Shown here one piece after another: positions 30,847-42,206 of a stretch of DNA of 64,000 bases. The stretch comes from Xanthoparmelia taractica (lineage: Eukaryota; Ascomycota; Lecanoromycetes; Lecanorales; Parmeliaceae). Position 1 is the stretch's first letter. Every line of letters starts with the position of its first letter. Under the pieces are notes generated by a model, which did no database searches, was not told where the DNA came from, and was given only the letters and a program-made list of their open reading frames with translations. Position numbers and translations under genes: made by a program. The stretch is from NCBI GenBank assembly GCA_033085395.1, contig JANQBS010000001.1, positions 434,001 through 498,000 on the forward strand, given 5' to 3'.

Positions 30847-32754
30847 ATGGATGACCCACTCCCTCAGAGCCCCTACAAGACGCTGAACGTCCCTAAAGAC
30901 GCAACCCTCGCTACCATTAGGAGTGCTCACCGGAAGCTTGTCCTCTCCTGCCATCCGGACAAGGTGCAAGATGAGTCGGCGAAGAAGCAGAAGGCCGAGC
31001 AATTCCATCAGGTACAACAAGCCTACGAGATCCTAAGCGATGAGAATAGAAGGCAGCGTTATGACGAGAAGGTCAAACTGGCCGAGCTAAGGGCCGAGAT
31101 GGCGGAAGAGCGAGGATCATTTCCATCTCGGAGGCCATACGAATATCCTTCGCCAAGGAGCGGATCCACATCAAAGTTTGAGATGCGAGGCAACACGATG
31201 TACGAGACCAGGGAACCTGCCGGCAGTCGATATGACGAACCAGATATGTTTTCTTCCACCTATGCCGAGGCTCGCTCCTCGACGTCTCGGAAGTATGCAG
31301 ACGATCGTTACACTACATCTTCATCAAGGAAAACGTCGGGATCAGGGCGAATGCAGGAGGAGAGAAAGAAGCCACGAGCATATGAAGAGGAGGAGGATGA
31401 TCGTAGAAGGAGGGACAGGCGGGAAAGGGAGGCTGAGCGAGCAGCAGAGGCAGCGCAGCGAGATCAGCGAACAAGACGAAGGGACAAGGAAAGAAGGAGA
31501 GATGTCGAGTCAAAGTCAAGAGGTAAATTCGAGTCCTTCGTCGAGGAAGATGGCTCGGATTCGGAAGTCGAAAGCCGCTACTACAGCAAAAGCAAGCGAG
31601 AATCCCCGCCCAAGAGGAGAAGCGGGGATGAGGGAAGGAGGAGGAGTGGAGACGAACGAAAAAGAAGCGAGGATGATCGGAGGAAAGACCGAGATGAGCC
31701 GCGAAGGAGTAGCAAGCGCGAGGTGAAGGAGGCCTATGATGATGAACTCGAATGGAAAGAATCCCTCGCTCGGGACCATATCAACAGATCTCGCGATACA
31801 GTCGAGACGATACCTCGCCGTCCGGAAGCGCGCAGCAGGGCAGCTTCCACTCTTGAGTCCAGAGCACCTCCACCTCCTGTTGAAAAACGTTCATCGGGGC
31901 GTAGGACTGACAGCCGAGCTATTAGTCCCATTGGGAGATCGGGGAAAGATAGACGGTCACCTGATTTAATGGAGCCCCGAAGGCCGTCCATGCCCGGCCA
32001 CTCGTCCGAATCGCATAAGAATAAGAGCTACTTCGGCGGTTCGTCCTCTTCGAGGAAAGAAGCACACCGCTCACAGACTTATCAATCTTCACCTGAAGTC
32101 AAACATCCGTCAATGCGTCGGTCAGAAACGATGCCAATCGACCGAATGCGGCCAGGCAACCCGGTGCCCTTAAAGTCATCGAACCTGAAGAACATGAAGG
32201 CGCCCTCAGATACCAGCGACAGTAGTAGCGAGTCAGATTCAGAGATGACCGAAGAGAACCATCCACCACCAAGACCAGCCCCGCTTCACAGAAGGACCAC
32301 ATTCGGAATTTCTCAGGAAGGGGCATATGTAATGGAACCGGAAACATATCCGTCACATTCAAAAGAAAGCCGTCGACCAACAGAGCGTCCATCTCTGGGC
32401 TCTCGAGGAGGGTCCACTAGGTCGCCGCCAGTGGCCCGTGTGGTGTCCTCCGCATTCCCATCAGATGAGCGCCGCCCAGGTCTTGGTCGCCACGAATCTG
32501 CTCGCGCTACACCTTTGAAGAGCCGAGATTCTGGTCGTAGTGGTGAACTCTTTGGCGAATACCCTGCTCATTCTCCAGTCGAGGATACCTTCAGACGTCC
32601 TCCTAAGACGTCTGGCGATGACGAACGCCACGCTAGGCCATATAGTCAAAAACATTACCCTCGCAAGGAATCTGAAGAGATCTACCGTGATGACTATCCG
32701 GGTTCTCATCGACCTCGTATGGGACGCAGCGATTCACAGCAGGTCCGGGTCTGA
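30847..32754 (+). CDS. J-domain (DnaJ) protein with long Arg/Ser-rich tail
   Basis: 635 residues if read to the first stop. The J domain occupies about residues 8-75 with the HPD signature (LSCHPDKVQDE), so it can stimulate Hsp70. The rest is disordered: an Arg/Glu/Asp/Lys-rich segment (about 175-320) like those of RNA-processing cofactors, then Ser/Pro/Arg-rich sequence with SDSSSESDSE acidic serines. There is no Gly/Phe or zinc region, so it is a class C J protein; a nuclear role is inferred. The C-terminus is uncertain. After TGA at 32752-32754 the same frame stays open for 112 more codons, with protein-like text at first (SPGSSSYGTR), and an intron from GTATGG at 32717 to an acceptor at 32765 or 32767 would remove the stop. 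Confidence 0.8.
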   Translation: MDDPLPQSPYKTLNVPKDATLATIRSAHRKLVLSCHPDKVQDESAKKQKAEQFHQVQQAYEILSDENRRQRYDEKVKLAELRAEMAEERGSFPSRRPYEYPSPRSGSTSKFEMRGNTMYETREPAGSRYDEPDMFSSTYAEARSSTSRKYADDRYTTSSSRKTSGSGRMQEERKKPRAYEEEEDDRRRRDRREREAERAAEAAQRDQRTRRRDKERRRDVESKSRGKFESFVEEDGSDSEVESRYYSKSKRESPPKRRSGDEGRRRSGDERKRSEDDRRKDRDEPRRSSKREVKEAYDDELEWKESLARDHINRSRDTVETIPRRPEARSRAASTLESRAPPPPVEKRSSGRRTDSRAISPIGRSGKDRRSPDLMEPRRPSMPGHSSESHKNKSYFGGSSSSRKEAHRSQTYQSSPEVKHPSMRRSETMPIDRMRPGNPVPLKSSNLKNMKAPSDTSDSSSESDSEMTEENHPPPRPAPLHRRTTFGISQEGAYVMEPETYPSHSKESRRPTERPSLGSRGGSTRSPPVARVVSSAFPSDERRPGLGRHESARATPLKSRDSGRSGELFGEYPAHSPVEDTFRRPPKTSGDDERHARPYSQKHYPRKESEEIYRDDYPGSHRPRMGRSDSQQVRV

Positions 32755-34433
32755 TCTAATCACAGAGGCCTACTTTCACCCGGCTCGTCCTCCTATGGAA
32801 CGCGTATCCTATCCGCTGATACGAGTACGGTCCAAAATCCAGGGTTTCAGCCCTATGCTTTTGGACCCCAGGCACCAGCGGATGGGGTGCAGCGAACGCC
32901 TCTGCAGTACGTGATCCGCATAATACGCTACCATCTACAGAGACCGCATCTCTGTAGCCGTGTTTGTCTGGACACCGAGGCTCGTCTGCGTCTTTACCTC
33001 TATAGAGGACGACGCTGCCAGGAGGTTGTAAATACCTCTTCAGCCTGCATCCTCTCTTTGTACCACCACAAGAGATGTCGTTACTTTACCTAGAAGAAAA
33101 TGAAGGCAGGAGGGATGAATTGGTTCAAACCGTGCTGCTGCCACAGAAGCATATGCCTTGAACACAGATTCACGAGGGTTTGGCTAGTCCTGCACCCTGA
33201 TAGTATTATGGTTTTGTGTTGGCATTACATTAGCTCAATTGAATGATATGTTCTTCACCCAGTGTTCTCCGCCATTTACGCTGATAATGCATGCTCTCTT
33301 ATGTGTTGGTACAGGCTGGAAGCTAGTCTATACATGGGACCATAGTTCCTTACGCCTTACAGTTTTGAGATTCGTACTAACTGTGCTTTAGTCTCTCAGC
33401 GCGCAATCTTTCAGGGACTGGACGCTGACCTCACCTCTCCCTTGTGTTGTGTACCACAGATCGGGCACGAATTTCACCATGAGCAACGATATCATGAAAA
33501 AGCCGGTTAACCAGAAGAATATCCTGGTGTCCACTCGACGAGTTCCTGCCACCTGACTGCCTTATAACTTGCTTAGACCTAAGGCCCTTCACGCTTTGCT
33601 GCCACCACTGTCCTCCTCGATCCTATGAATTATGGAAGAAATATATAAACAAACAAACAAGGTGTCCTCGTACATGGTACCCAGTTTTCACATGGGCAGA
33701 CAACTTTATATGTATTGGGTGAGATCTCCACACAGCGTTCAAACTGCAGGGGCCATAGGGAATGACTGTTGCCATCAGGGTTCATGCCGTATGCCTAATT
33801 TTCGCCAAGCACTTCGATGTTAAGTTGTCCCACTCCATTCTGCCTCTCATATATCGCTAAGTCTCCTGATGAGCGGTCTAAGACCTGCGCGCAACTAATT
33901 CCTTTTTACTTCTGTTTACGACTACTTGTCCTCAAGAGTAGGGAGTGTATTATGAATACCAACAAACGATGTGAATAGTCTTCGCATGCCTATAGGTCCA
34001 CTGCCTAATCCACAGAAACCAGTAAACGTCTTTTTTAAGGTCGACAATCAATTTCTATACACGCACAAACTACCTCAGCAGTAGTCTCCAGAGCCATGGA
34101 TGGAAACTTGCTCACTCTCTTAGCGTTTCTCGTTACTGGTGCTTGGTCCTGTTTATTCGATTAAATCTTTGCAATTCTCCTTCCTCTTCTTTTTCAACTC
34201 GTGATTCACTCTTTCAACAGCTTATCAAAATGCTTCACTCGGTCACACCTGATTTATTGCATTATTGTGCCATTCTCCCATTGACTCGCTCGCTATTCAA
34301 CTAAATCCGTTCCTTACCAAATTCACGATTCACGAAACATCGACGCAAAGTGCAACACCATACCAAACCACGAGATTCTTCCAACAATTGAAAGCCCTCA
34401 CTGCTACATAAATATACCACCACAACACCAAAC
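32755..34433. other. Intergenic, about 1.7 kb
   Basis: The left end (to about 33093) may include the real 3' end of the J-domain gene. The rest carries no convincing frame. 34180-34430 is CT/CA-rich and is probably the leader of the next gene. Confidence 0.45.
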
Positions 34434-36620
34434 ATGTCAGCCCCATATCTAATTACTGCGTTGCTCCCATCGCCTCCAACGGAGCAACCAAGCTCTTCTG
34501 CACCGGCGCAGTCTGCCAATCGCACCAGGCCTTCATTGCATCCCATGTCCATTTCGTCCCTGATCACAACTGACCTTCCAGAAACACCGCCAGACTCCAG
34601 AGGTTCCTCTTCAGAGACCAATCATGCAGCCGAAGCACCTCTGGTCCCGCCGCCCGAATCCATCACATCTCTCGTCAATGATTCAGCATTGACTGTCACC
34701 GACACAGAAGTGCTGACTGCAGCCGAGCAACTGTCTTCGATAAGAAGTCGAAATGACGCGAACGAGGACAACGAGTCTATCACGACACCTGCCGAGGATG
34801 AATCCTTGAACTCCGCACTGACCAACTCTTCGACTGCAACAGTCAAAGACAAGGGAAAGGGGAAGGATCCCGAGCTCTACGATATTAACCCTCCGGAAGA
34901 TGGCAATAGTCAAGATTGTCAAGTAGATCGCTCTGCAACCCGCAATGAAGCCGAGAACAGGCTTCCAGTCCTAGCCATCGAGAATGAGATCGATCTGGCA
35001 TTGTCGCTCCTGGACCTGGGCGACAAACGTTACGAGTGCAACACCTGCCTCGATGGTGATCCTACCCTCGGCAGCCAATGCCTTACGGTCCCGTGGCGTC
35101 AGCGCGCCAGCCCCGATTCCCCTGTCTCTCCCTCACGTGAGGCCAAGTATGAACCTAACCTCTACTCGTCCGATTCGGAAGACGAAGGAGCCCGCCTCTC
35201 CACCGCTCGCCCTGTCTCTCCCTCACCCGTGGCCAAGTATGAACCTAACCCCTACTCGTCCGATTCCGAAGACGAAGGGACCCCTCTCTCCACCACTTAC
35301 AAAGCCCGCTTCAATCCCTCCTGCCATGGCAACTGCCTCCAACTTTCTGCTCACGAAGGCAATGCCGTATTCGACCTCCTGCCTCAACGCAACCAAAGAC
35401 ATCATTCTCATCATGACGGCCTTGAAGTCCGCAACGGAGAGATGCGGTGTCGCCGCTGCGAGCTGGTCCAAGCACACATCAATGGCCGCTATGAGCAGCG
35501 CTATCAGGTGCGTGAGTACAAAAGATTCGAGCGTGGAGACACGGTACCGCTCGATGATGACGCGGGGGATAGTACGGCGGCCGAAAGAGTTGGTGCTGCG
35601 GAGAACGATGGCATCAGGAGCCATAGCATGGTGCCATCTAATCCTCCAAAGCTGAGTCGGAAGACGATTAAGAGATTGGAGGCCGAGAAGCGCAAGTGGA
35701 AACCTGAGCCAGATTCTCTCATGTCCACCGCCTCGGATCCTCCTGTATCTGCTGCTGATACCCTAGAACCTACCCGGCTTCCACGATACCCCAAAAGGTC
35801 AGCTACACGCAGCTCAGTCAAGCCCACCACTTCCATCAACCCAGAAGCAACACCACAGCAAACCGCAAACGAACCCTCTCCTCCTCCTCCTTCATCGGAC
35901 AAAACAAACCCCAAAACACGACCCACCTACGCAGACCGCCGATCGAGCGCCTCCTACCCCCTAGCCACCAACTCCATCAACCTCGCAACCTCCACCTCGT
36001 CCCCATACTCGTCCCCCTACTCGCCATCTCATACTCAACAAAATTTGAAGCCATTCACACCATCGCCTCTAAAACACGCCCAGAGTGCCACCACCGATAC
36101 GGAGGCCCGCGGGGCACAGTCATCGTCTACCAAGCAACAGCAGCAGCAGCATAAACCTCTTCCTCCACTAGCGATGACAACGAAAATGAAGAATGATAAG
36201 GGAGCCGTACTCACAGAAGGAACGCAACCGTCCGGCCCGCAGAGCCAACGCGGCGGCAATGGGCGGGGTCCCGCTCCCGTTAATTGGTTCTCGCCTTCGC
36301 CGGTGAAGTATATTTACGGGAGCGTCGAAGCGGAAAAGCATAAAGGTAAGCGTTTGCATCCAGCCCAAGAATCACCCTGTCACGCCAAAGCAAGTATCAC
36401 CGCTGTTACTAACGACCAGACAGCGAACCGCATCCCCCTAACACCCCCCTCGAGCGGCCGTAAACGCAAAGCTGATACTATGCAAGCCATCAAAGGGGAA
36501 GGAGAAAGGGAGGGAGAAGGGGAATGGCAAGGAAAGAAATACAAAGGGAAGACGCTACTATCGGTGGAGCAGGAGGGGATGAGGGCTGCGCTGTTTGCTT
36601 TGCATGCTGTGGGGGAATGA
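34434..36620 (+). CDS. Large disordered protein, unrecognised
   Basis: Exons 34434-36345 and 36424-36620 give 702 residues. The 78-bp intron has a GTAAGC donor and TACTAAC branch; it is a multiple of three with no stop, so retention would add 26 residues. No domain that I can name. Composition is Ser/Pro/Thr/Glu-rich. Around residues 190-370 lie Cys pairs (CNTCLDGD, CHGNC, CRRCELV) flanking two copies of a 30-residue repeat containing AKYEPN and SSDSEDEG. These may form a metal site interrupted by the repeats; that is speculation. SDSEDEG is a typical casein kinase 2 target. The tail has basic GRKRKAD (possible nuclear signal) and ends GMRAALFALHAVGE. Confidence 0.7.
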   Translation: MSAPYLITALLPSPPTEQPSSSAPAQSANRTRPSLHPMSISSLITTDLPETPPDSRGSSSETNHAAEAPLVPPPESITSLVNDSALTVTDTEVLTAAEQLSSIRSRNDANEDNESITTPAEDESLNSALTNSSTATVKDKGKGKDPELYDINPPEDGNSQDCQVDRSATRNEAENRLPVLAIENEIDLALSLLDLGDKRYECNTCLDGDPTLGSQCLTVPWRQRASPDSPVSPSREAKYEPNLYSSDSEDEGARLSTARPVSPSPVAKYEPNPYSSDSEDEGTPLSTTYKARFNPSCHGNCLQLSAHEGNAVFDLLPQRNQRHHSHHDGLEVRNGEMRCRRCELVQAHINGRYEQRYQVREYKRFERGDTVPLDDDAGDSTAAERVGAAENDGIRSHSMVPSNPPKLSRKTIKRLEAEKRKWKPEPDSLMSTASDPPVSAADTLEPTRLPRYPKRSATRSSVKPTTSINPEATPQQTANEPSPPPPSSDKTNPKTRPTYADRRSSASYPLATNSINLATSTSSPYSSPYSPSHTQQNLKPFTPSPLKHAQSATTDTEARGAQSSSTKQQQQQHKPLPPLAMTTKMKNDKGAVLTEGTQPSGPQSQRGGNGRGPAPVNWFSPSPVKYIYGSVEAEKHKGKRLHPAQESPCHAKASITAVTNDQTANRIPLTPPSSGRKRKADTMQAIKGEGEREGEGEWQGKKYKGKTLLSVEQEGMRAALFALHAVGE
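35121..35300 (+). repeat. In-frame 90-bp tandem duplication
   Basis: Units 35121-35210 and 35211-35300 begin with CCTGTCTCTCCCTCAC and are very similar along their length. Each encodes 30 residues centred on AKYEPN-x-YSSDSEDEG. The few differences suggest a duplication that is not brand new. Confidence 0.9.
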
Positions 36621-37016
36621 GTGAGGAGAAGGCTGGGGGACTGTGAATGAGGGGCACCTCGATGCTTCGCTTCGTTTCGACGACGCGGCTGCTTAGGAAT
36701 TCGACGTCTGTTTCTTCCTTGGGTGTCATGGAGAGTTGCGATAAAAGTGGATCAAAAAAGTTTTGTGGTTCATGGCGCTCGCATGGTTGGTAAATGTATG
36801 GTCGACTATGTATATCTCAGGTTAGGTTAGTGTTAAAAATCATTTACAGAAAGAAACGTTGGAGGGTGAAATGATGACTCCTTTGGAATTGTGCTTGGAT
36901 TTTTCTTTTTCTTTCTAATCGTCGCTACGAGATAGATAGATGCTGTTGCAGAATATGATATGCATCATTTATTTACTCTTCAGAAAAACAAAACAGCATC
37001 CAAACTACATACATGC
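36621..37016. other. Convergent 3' region
   Basis: 396 bp between the disordered-protein gene and gamma-adaptin. Nothing beyond short frames. Confidence 0.5.
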
Positions 37017-39797
37017 TCAACTCGGTTCCGACCAATCGACCTGATCCGTCACAGGTGCTGAACCCTCTTTCGTATAGCTGACCTTGAGCCGTAACCTCAA
37101 CTTTGCTGGTAAAGCCTGTGCAGCATCAATATTAGTTAGCCCTCACTCTCATCTTCCATCGCGCAAAAAAAAAAAAAAAAAATAGATATCACTCACCCCT
37201 GTAACGGCACTGATCCTCATTGCCTGCGTTACCTCCTCCCCTCCCTCCATCTCCGCTTTACTAACGGCGTTCAATTGCAACTTCTGACTCTTCGGCACCG
37301 CAGCTTGTAACCCTACATTGCTAAATCTGCTGAAATTGCTCGTGTTGTGGAACCGGGCGAGGACTTGGGCAACGCCGGCGTTGCGTTGGACTTGGAGGGT
37401 AAGGAGCATGTCGTTCTTTTGGTAAGCATTATGTGCTTGTGCAGGTGCGGATGCGGAAGTTTGGGGAGGTGGTGTGGACATTGAGCTGAAGAGGTCGTCA
37501 GAGGCAGAGGTGGATTGTTGGGGTGCTGGGGAGGAGAGGCCGTTAGTAGCTGGTTGGGAGGAAAAGAGGTCCATTATGCCGTTGTTGTTCGAGGATGTTG
37601 TTTGTGTAGGTGCTGAGGGTATAGATGCGCCACCGCCAAGGATATCGGCGAGGAGATCAGCATTATTTTGGGTGCCGTTCAAGGTGGCACTCATGTCTGC
37701 AGCTGGAAGGTCGGAGCCGCCCATCAAGTCCAGCAGCATATCCTGCTCGGTCTGCTTGGCCGGTTTGCGGGCTTTGGTAGCTGCTTTCTTCTGCTTGGGC
37801 GTGGCTTCGCCGAGCACCCGCTGCTCTTCTCGAATTTCTGGAGGAGGCATCCTCTCGAGTACGCCCCGTCGAATGTCGTCGTAAGCAAATAGATTACCGT
37901 ACTCGACGGCTCGCTGCTGTATCTCAATACTGAGGTCTGATGTGCGGTTTGACAATATTCTTCGTATACGGTCTATTTGAGAAGGATCCTGCAGCCGTGA
38001 GGTGAGCTTCATTGCTGAAGTGACGATATATTCCGCGACAATTTGGGTTGAGTAAGCGCTGCTGAGTATAGTCTCGAATAAGTCGACGACATCGCTCTCC
38101 TTGACTTCTTTCACCAATTCCTCCTCTTCATACTGCCCACCACGGAGTAACGAATCACCATACTCTCCAATAACCCAAGTCCCTGCCAGTGTAAGACCTT
38201 CTTGGGTGATGTCGTCTTTCAGTCCAGCGTATAGTTTCTGTACTGAATAGGTCTGGAGGTCTGGCGTGGTTGCAATTAGGCGTACGAAGGATGAGAGTAT
38301 CTGCTCCTTCACGTAGTTGCCAGCCAGCTTGAGGACTCGGAGCATAGTATCGACGTGCCACCTCTTGTTGGGCGCGAAGCGATCTGCTGCGACACCGATC
38401 TGACTAGTCATGATGGGCTTGAACTCATTGTCCGCAACCTCCAAGAAGGCCAGCAGTTCTCTGATCAGGACTCGCACATTGCCCTCATTAATGAGAGTAA
38501 AGCTTAAGTCAAGAGCTCTTCTTCGAATGCTGATGTCTGGGTCTCGAAGACACTCGAGTATAGTATTTCTGTGCCGCTGTACCGCATTTGGCTCCACTGC
38601 AACGACCTTGATGAGAGTGTTTAGAGCCACATATCTGATGTTGTTGTCCTTGTTGGTCAAGAACTTCCCTAGAATATTGACTCCCAGCACTCGTAAGCCC
38701 GAGTCCGCTTCGATGTCCAAGATCGTCAGGACGGATTCGTAGAGGATAGAATTGCCTACGTTTTTGGCTGAGTCCGTGTTGGTAGCTACCTGCGCTAGGA
38801 TGTCGTTGATTTGTTCGCTGGTTCGCGAGTCTCCCCGTCCTAATGTTCGTAGCAATCGCAAGATCTTGACTTGCAAAAATGGATCTGTGATGCCATTCAC
38901 GTCGTGTTCTGGTGCATAGCCTGAGCTTGCCAATCCTTTCAATGTTCGTACCAGACCGGCAGTCAAGGGCCGGAACGTTTCCACAATGCCCTGTTCTCCG
39001 CCCTCTACCTCATCTTCCTCGCACATACTTGTAACAAGAGTGAGACCACAGAGCAGCACGCCATGGTTCCGATCTGACAGCAAGAGCTTAGCTTTCTCGA
39101 TGAAGTGCTCCTGAAGATCTGGGACTTTGCGACATATCCGCATAGCACACAGCGCAGCTTTTCGGCGTATGTAAGGATTGGCTGTGGAAAGGAGTGACTC
39201 GATTTGCTGGAACAAGTCTCTCGACATCTCGATTGATGCTATATTTCCGAGTGTACAAAGGGCCAGGCCAACAACATATTGGTTCGAGTGATTGAGGTCG
39301 CTAAAGTGGACCAATTGTCAGCCGAGGTCGACAGAATAGAGGCAGTAGAATGTACTTCTGAAGAGAATTTGTGACAAGGGTTAAGACTTCCTGATTCTCG
39401 TCCAGCAATAGCATTGTCCCAAGGTAGCCCAGTCTTTTGTCTGCGAAGCGAGGAGAGGCCAGGAGCTTGAGACATTCTATCTGGCCAAAGTGTGTCCGTT
39501 CCCCAAGCGTAAAAAGGTATAACAGCTTTGCAACGTTATTCCTCCTGTATTCGTGTCAGCTCCCTACCTTCCTGAGTCTATCAATCCCCCTCCCCCCCCA
39601 AACGCACCTAATGTTGTGATCCCCACTCTCTTCTCTGAAGCTAGCTCGGATCGCAGCACTCTCCTTTTGTACTACGGATCTCTCATCCGCAATAGTTTTT
39701 GAGGCGCGCACATTGCGAATGAACTGCTTCACTGTTGACAAGATCAGCTAAAGATAGCCTTGAGGCTTGACGCTGAGGTAAACTTGCGAGAGCTCAT
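37017..39797 (-). CDS. APL4: AP-1 clathrin adaptor subunit gamma (gamma-adaptin)
   Basis: Exons 39788-39797, 39608-39731, 39356-39544, 37197-39300 and 37017-37115 give 841 residues, as expected for fungal gamma-adaptin. The first coding exon is 10 nt and is followed by a GC-AG intron (donor GCAAGT); splicing gives MSSLKQFIRNVRASK, the conserved start. Residues 1 to about 590 are the HEAT-like trunk (RRNNVAKLLYLF, NPYIRRKAALCAMRI, DPDISIRRRALDLSF). The hinge (about 600-720) has DLL/DLF-type clathrin-binding motifs. The C-terminal ear (from about 725) begins NDMLLTLQVQRN and ends VTDQVDWSEPS after the last splice. It sorts cargo between trans-Golgi and endosomes with the beta, mu and sigma subunits. 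The last intron carries a T18 run just after its donor. Confidence 0.95.
37165..37182. repeat. 18-bp A/T homopolymer in an APL4 intron
   Basis: A18 on the plus strand, so T18 in the transcript, 14 nt after the 5' splice site of the last intron. Confidence 0.9.
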
Positions 39798-40288
39798 GGC
39801 GGCCTCATGGACCCCAACTCGGGGAGAAGACCTGATATGATTAGACTCCTCAGTCTTTCAGGTAAAAGTCAATAGTGTGGTTAGACTGTTGCCGTTCCGC
39901 TGTAAAGAAATAATGCTTCAATATCAAGATCGAGGTGCCTTGGCTCGCGAGACGGGCCTAGTCACAACCCAGCCACACAAGGATGAGGCGTTGGTGGCGC
40001 CGAGGTTTTGCGGAGTGAAGCTTCGAATTATCCGAAAGCTTGAGACAAATCAGCTCGGCATTCTTTAAAACGCCGTTCCATGTCAGCTGCCTAATCATCA
40101 TCCTCCCTTCCTTCCAACACATGCGGTGTGACCATATGAGGGTTCTAGGATACTTATAGACGCTGGTCTCCCTCCTCCAGCTGATTGAAGCAGCTCAATG
40201 TTGCTTCCTTTGCGCAAGCGTGTCCTTCCAGAGCTGTACTCGCGGCTGTTGCATAGTTGAGGCCGCTACGAGAGCCGGACAAGATACC
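39798..40288. promoter_or_regulatory. Divergent promoter of APL4 and ARE2
   Basis: 491 bp between two outward-facing genes. No clear TATA. The frame of ARE2 extends leftward to 40220 without an ATG. Confidence 0.4.
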
Positions 40289-42206
40289 ATGGCTGTTTCC
40301 TCCTTTCAGACTCAAAATGGTGGTCCTGATCATGTCATCCGTCCCCGTCCTGTCAAGCCTGGTAATCCTATGGTTGTACGAGCCCAGTCCGAGGAAAGGG
40401 GTTTGAAGCCCAATGCGCACATTGATACGATAATGTCAGGTGTTTCGAGGTATGCAAGAGATCAGACACAGATCGAGGAGATCTTGCTCAACTAATAGCA
40501 GTGGCTGTTCCACCCCCATACCGGAGGATGCTCCTCCATCAGCCCAGTCCATTTCGTCAGCCCGAAAACAGATCAGAGCACAGCAAAAGCATAGAATGTT
40601 CCCTACAGTTGAATACGCTGCCAGAGTATCCCACTTTGATCCAAGAAGCGAATATCGCGACTTTAGAGGCTTCTTCGTGCTGTTCTGGATCGGACTCGCC
40701 ATCATGGTCATGACGACTATGCTGAGAAATATCAAAGACACGGGTTACCCTCTAAGGCATCACATTTTCGATCTCTTGACTACGAAAACATGGGAGCTTG
40801 GTCTCAGTGACGGACTAATGGTCATAAGTACCGGTGTAAGCGTGCCATTCCAGATGCTTTGCCGCAGAAGCAAAGGATGGTTGAGATGGGAGAATCTGGG
40901 AATGCCGATCCAGAGTGTCTTTCAACTCGGCTGGTTGGTGCTTTGGGTCAAGTGCGCAACAACGAGTACGTGGAAAAGATTACATGGGCTGATCAGAACA
41001 GTTGGCCTTTCATATTCAACTGGACCTGGACCGCCCAAGTCTTCTTCACCCTACACACGCTTGTCCTTCTAATGAAGATGCACTCATATGCTTTCTACAA
41101 CGGTCATCTCAGTAGGACTGAGCATCGGCTTTCCGCTCTCGACAACCCCGAAAGCGCTTCGACTGCCGCAGCTGTACGATACCCGAGTCCAAGTACACAA
41201 CTAAAGGAAGTGGACAAAGCAGTAGAGGACACAAGGAATGAGGATGAGATAGAAAATTTAACACAGCTACGAGAAGATCTTGCCCTCGAACTGGTTTCAC
41301 CCCTGGGCCAAGTGACCTACCCCAAAAATCTGTCAATAACGAATTATATCGACTACATATTATGTCCAACCCTCTGCTACGAGCTCGAGTATCCTAGGAC
41401 GTCGAAAAGGAACTGGATTGAGCTCTTCTACAAAACTCTTGCGGTCTTCGGCTGCATATTCCTTTTAACGCTTATCAGCGAAGAATTCATTGTCCCCGTG
41501 CTTGGTGAGTCGGCGCTACGATTGGAAGGAACTGATGGCTGGAGTGACATGGGTCTCATCCTTGGAGAGACTATCAGCCAACTTCTGTTCCCGTTCATGA
41601 TGACTTTCCTCCTCTGTTTCCTGGTCATTTTCGAGTATGTCCTGGGAGCATTTGCAGAGATCACTTGCTTCGCCGATCGACACTTCTACTCCGACTGGTG
41701 GAATTCTAGCGATTGGTAGGTCCTCATGGCATATCAGGCCTTTCCCATACTGATTATCGCCAGGCTTGAATTTTCTCGGGAGTGGAATATTCCTGTCCAT
41801 CACTTCCTCCGTCGTCATGTGTACGGAGCCTCAAGACCATATGTGTCACGGAATACAGCAACAGCGATCACCTTCCTCGTGAGTGCTTTTGGCCATGAAC
41901 TAGTCATGAGTTGCATCACGAAAAAGCTGCGAGGATATGGATTTGCAGCGCAGATGTCACAATTACCGATAGTGGCAGTACAACGATTGAAGGTTGTACG
42001 AAGTCGAAGGCTGCTCAATGTGAGTGTAGCCACAGCTGTTCTTCACAGCTAGGAATTAATCGAACCTGCTGACTGTAAGCTAGAACGTACTCTTTTGGTG
42101 TTCCATGATCCTCGGTCTTGCTATGGTAAGACCATGCTTTTGGTTCTTGTCCTCATATATGTGCTAATTTGACTCCCAGATGTGTGCATTGTATGTCCTT
42201 GTATAA
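40289..42206 (+). CDS. ARE2: Sterol O-acyltransferase (MBOAT family)
   Basis: Exons 40289-40449, 40499-40951, 41002-41715, 41764-42019, 42084-42125 and 42180-42206 give 550 residues; all introns are 48-64 bp with good branch sites. It esterifies ergosterol with long-chain acyl-CoA at the ER for storage in lipid droplets. Visible features: a disordered N-terminus (residues 1 to about 100); several membrane segments (GFFVLFWIGLAIMVMTTM, FTLHTLVLLM, FGCIFLLTLISEEFIV, LLFPFMMTFLLCFLVIFEY); the ACAT hallmark HFYSDWWNSSDW; and the catalytic His in FLVSAFGHELVM. The last two tiny exons supply the final membrane helix (MILGLAMMCALYVLV). The start at 40289 is the first ATG in frame. Confidence 0.93.

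Noticed and set aside
31178..31726. 182-codon frame inside the J-domain gene
   Set aside because: Shadow of the Arg/Glu-rich coding sequence in another frame.
34984..35655. 223-codon frame inside the disordered-protein gene
   Set aside because: A +1-frame shadow of the 90-bp repeats; the main frame has Cys motifs and a proper intron.
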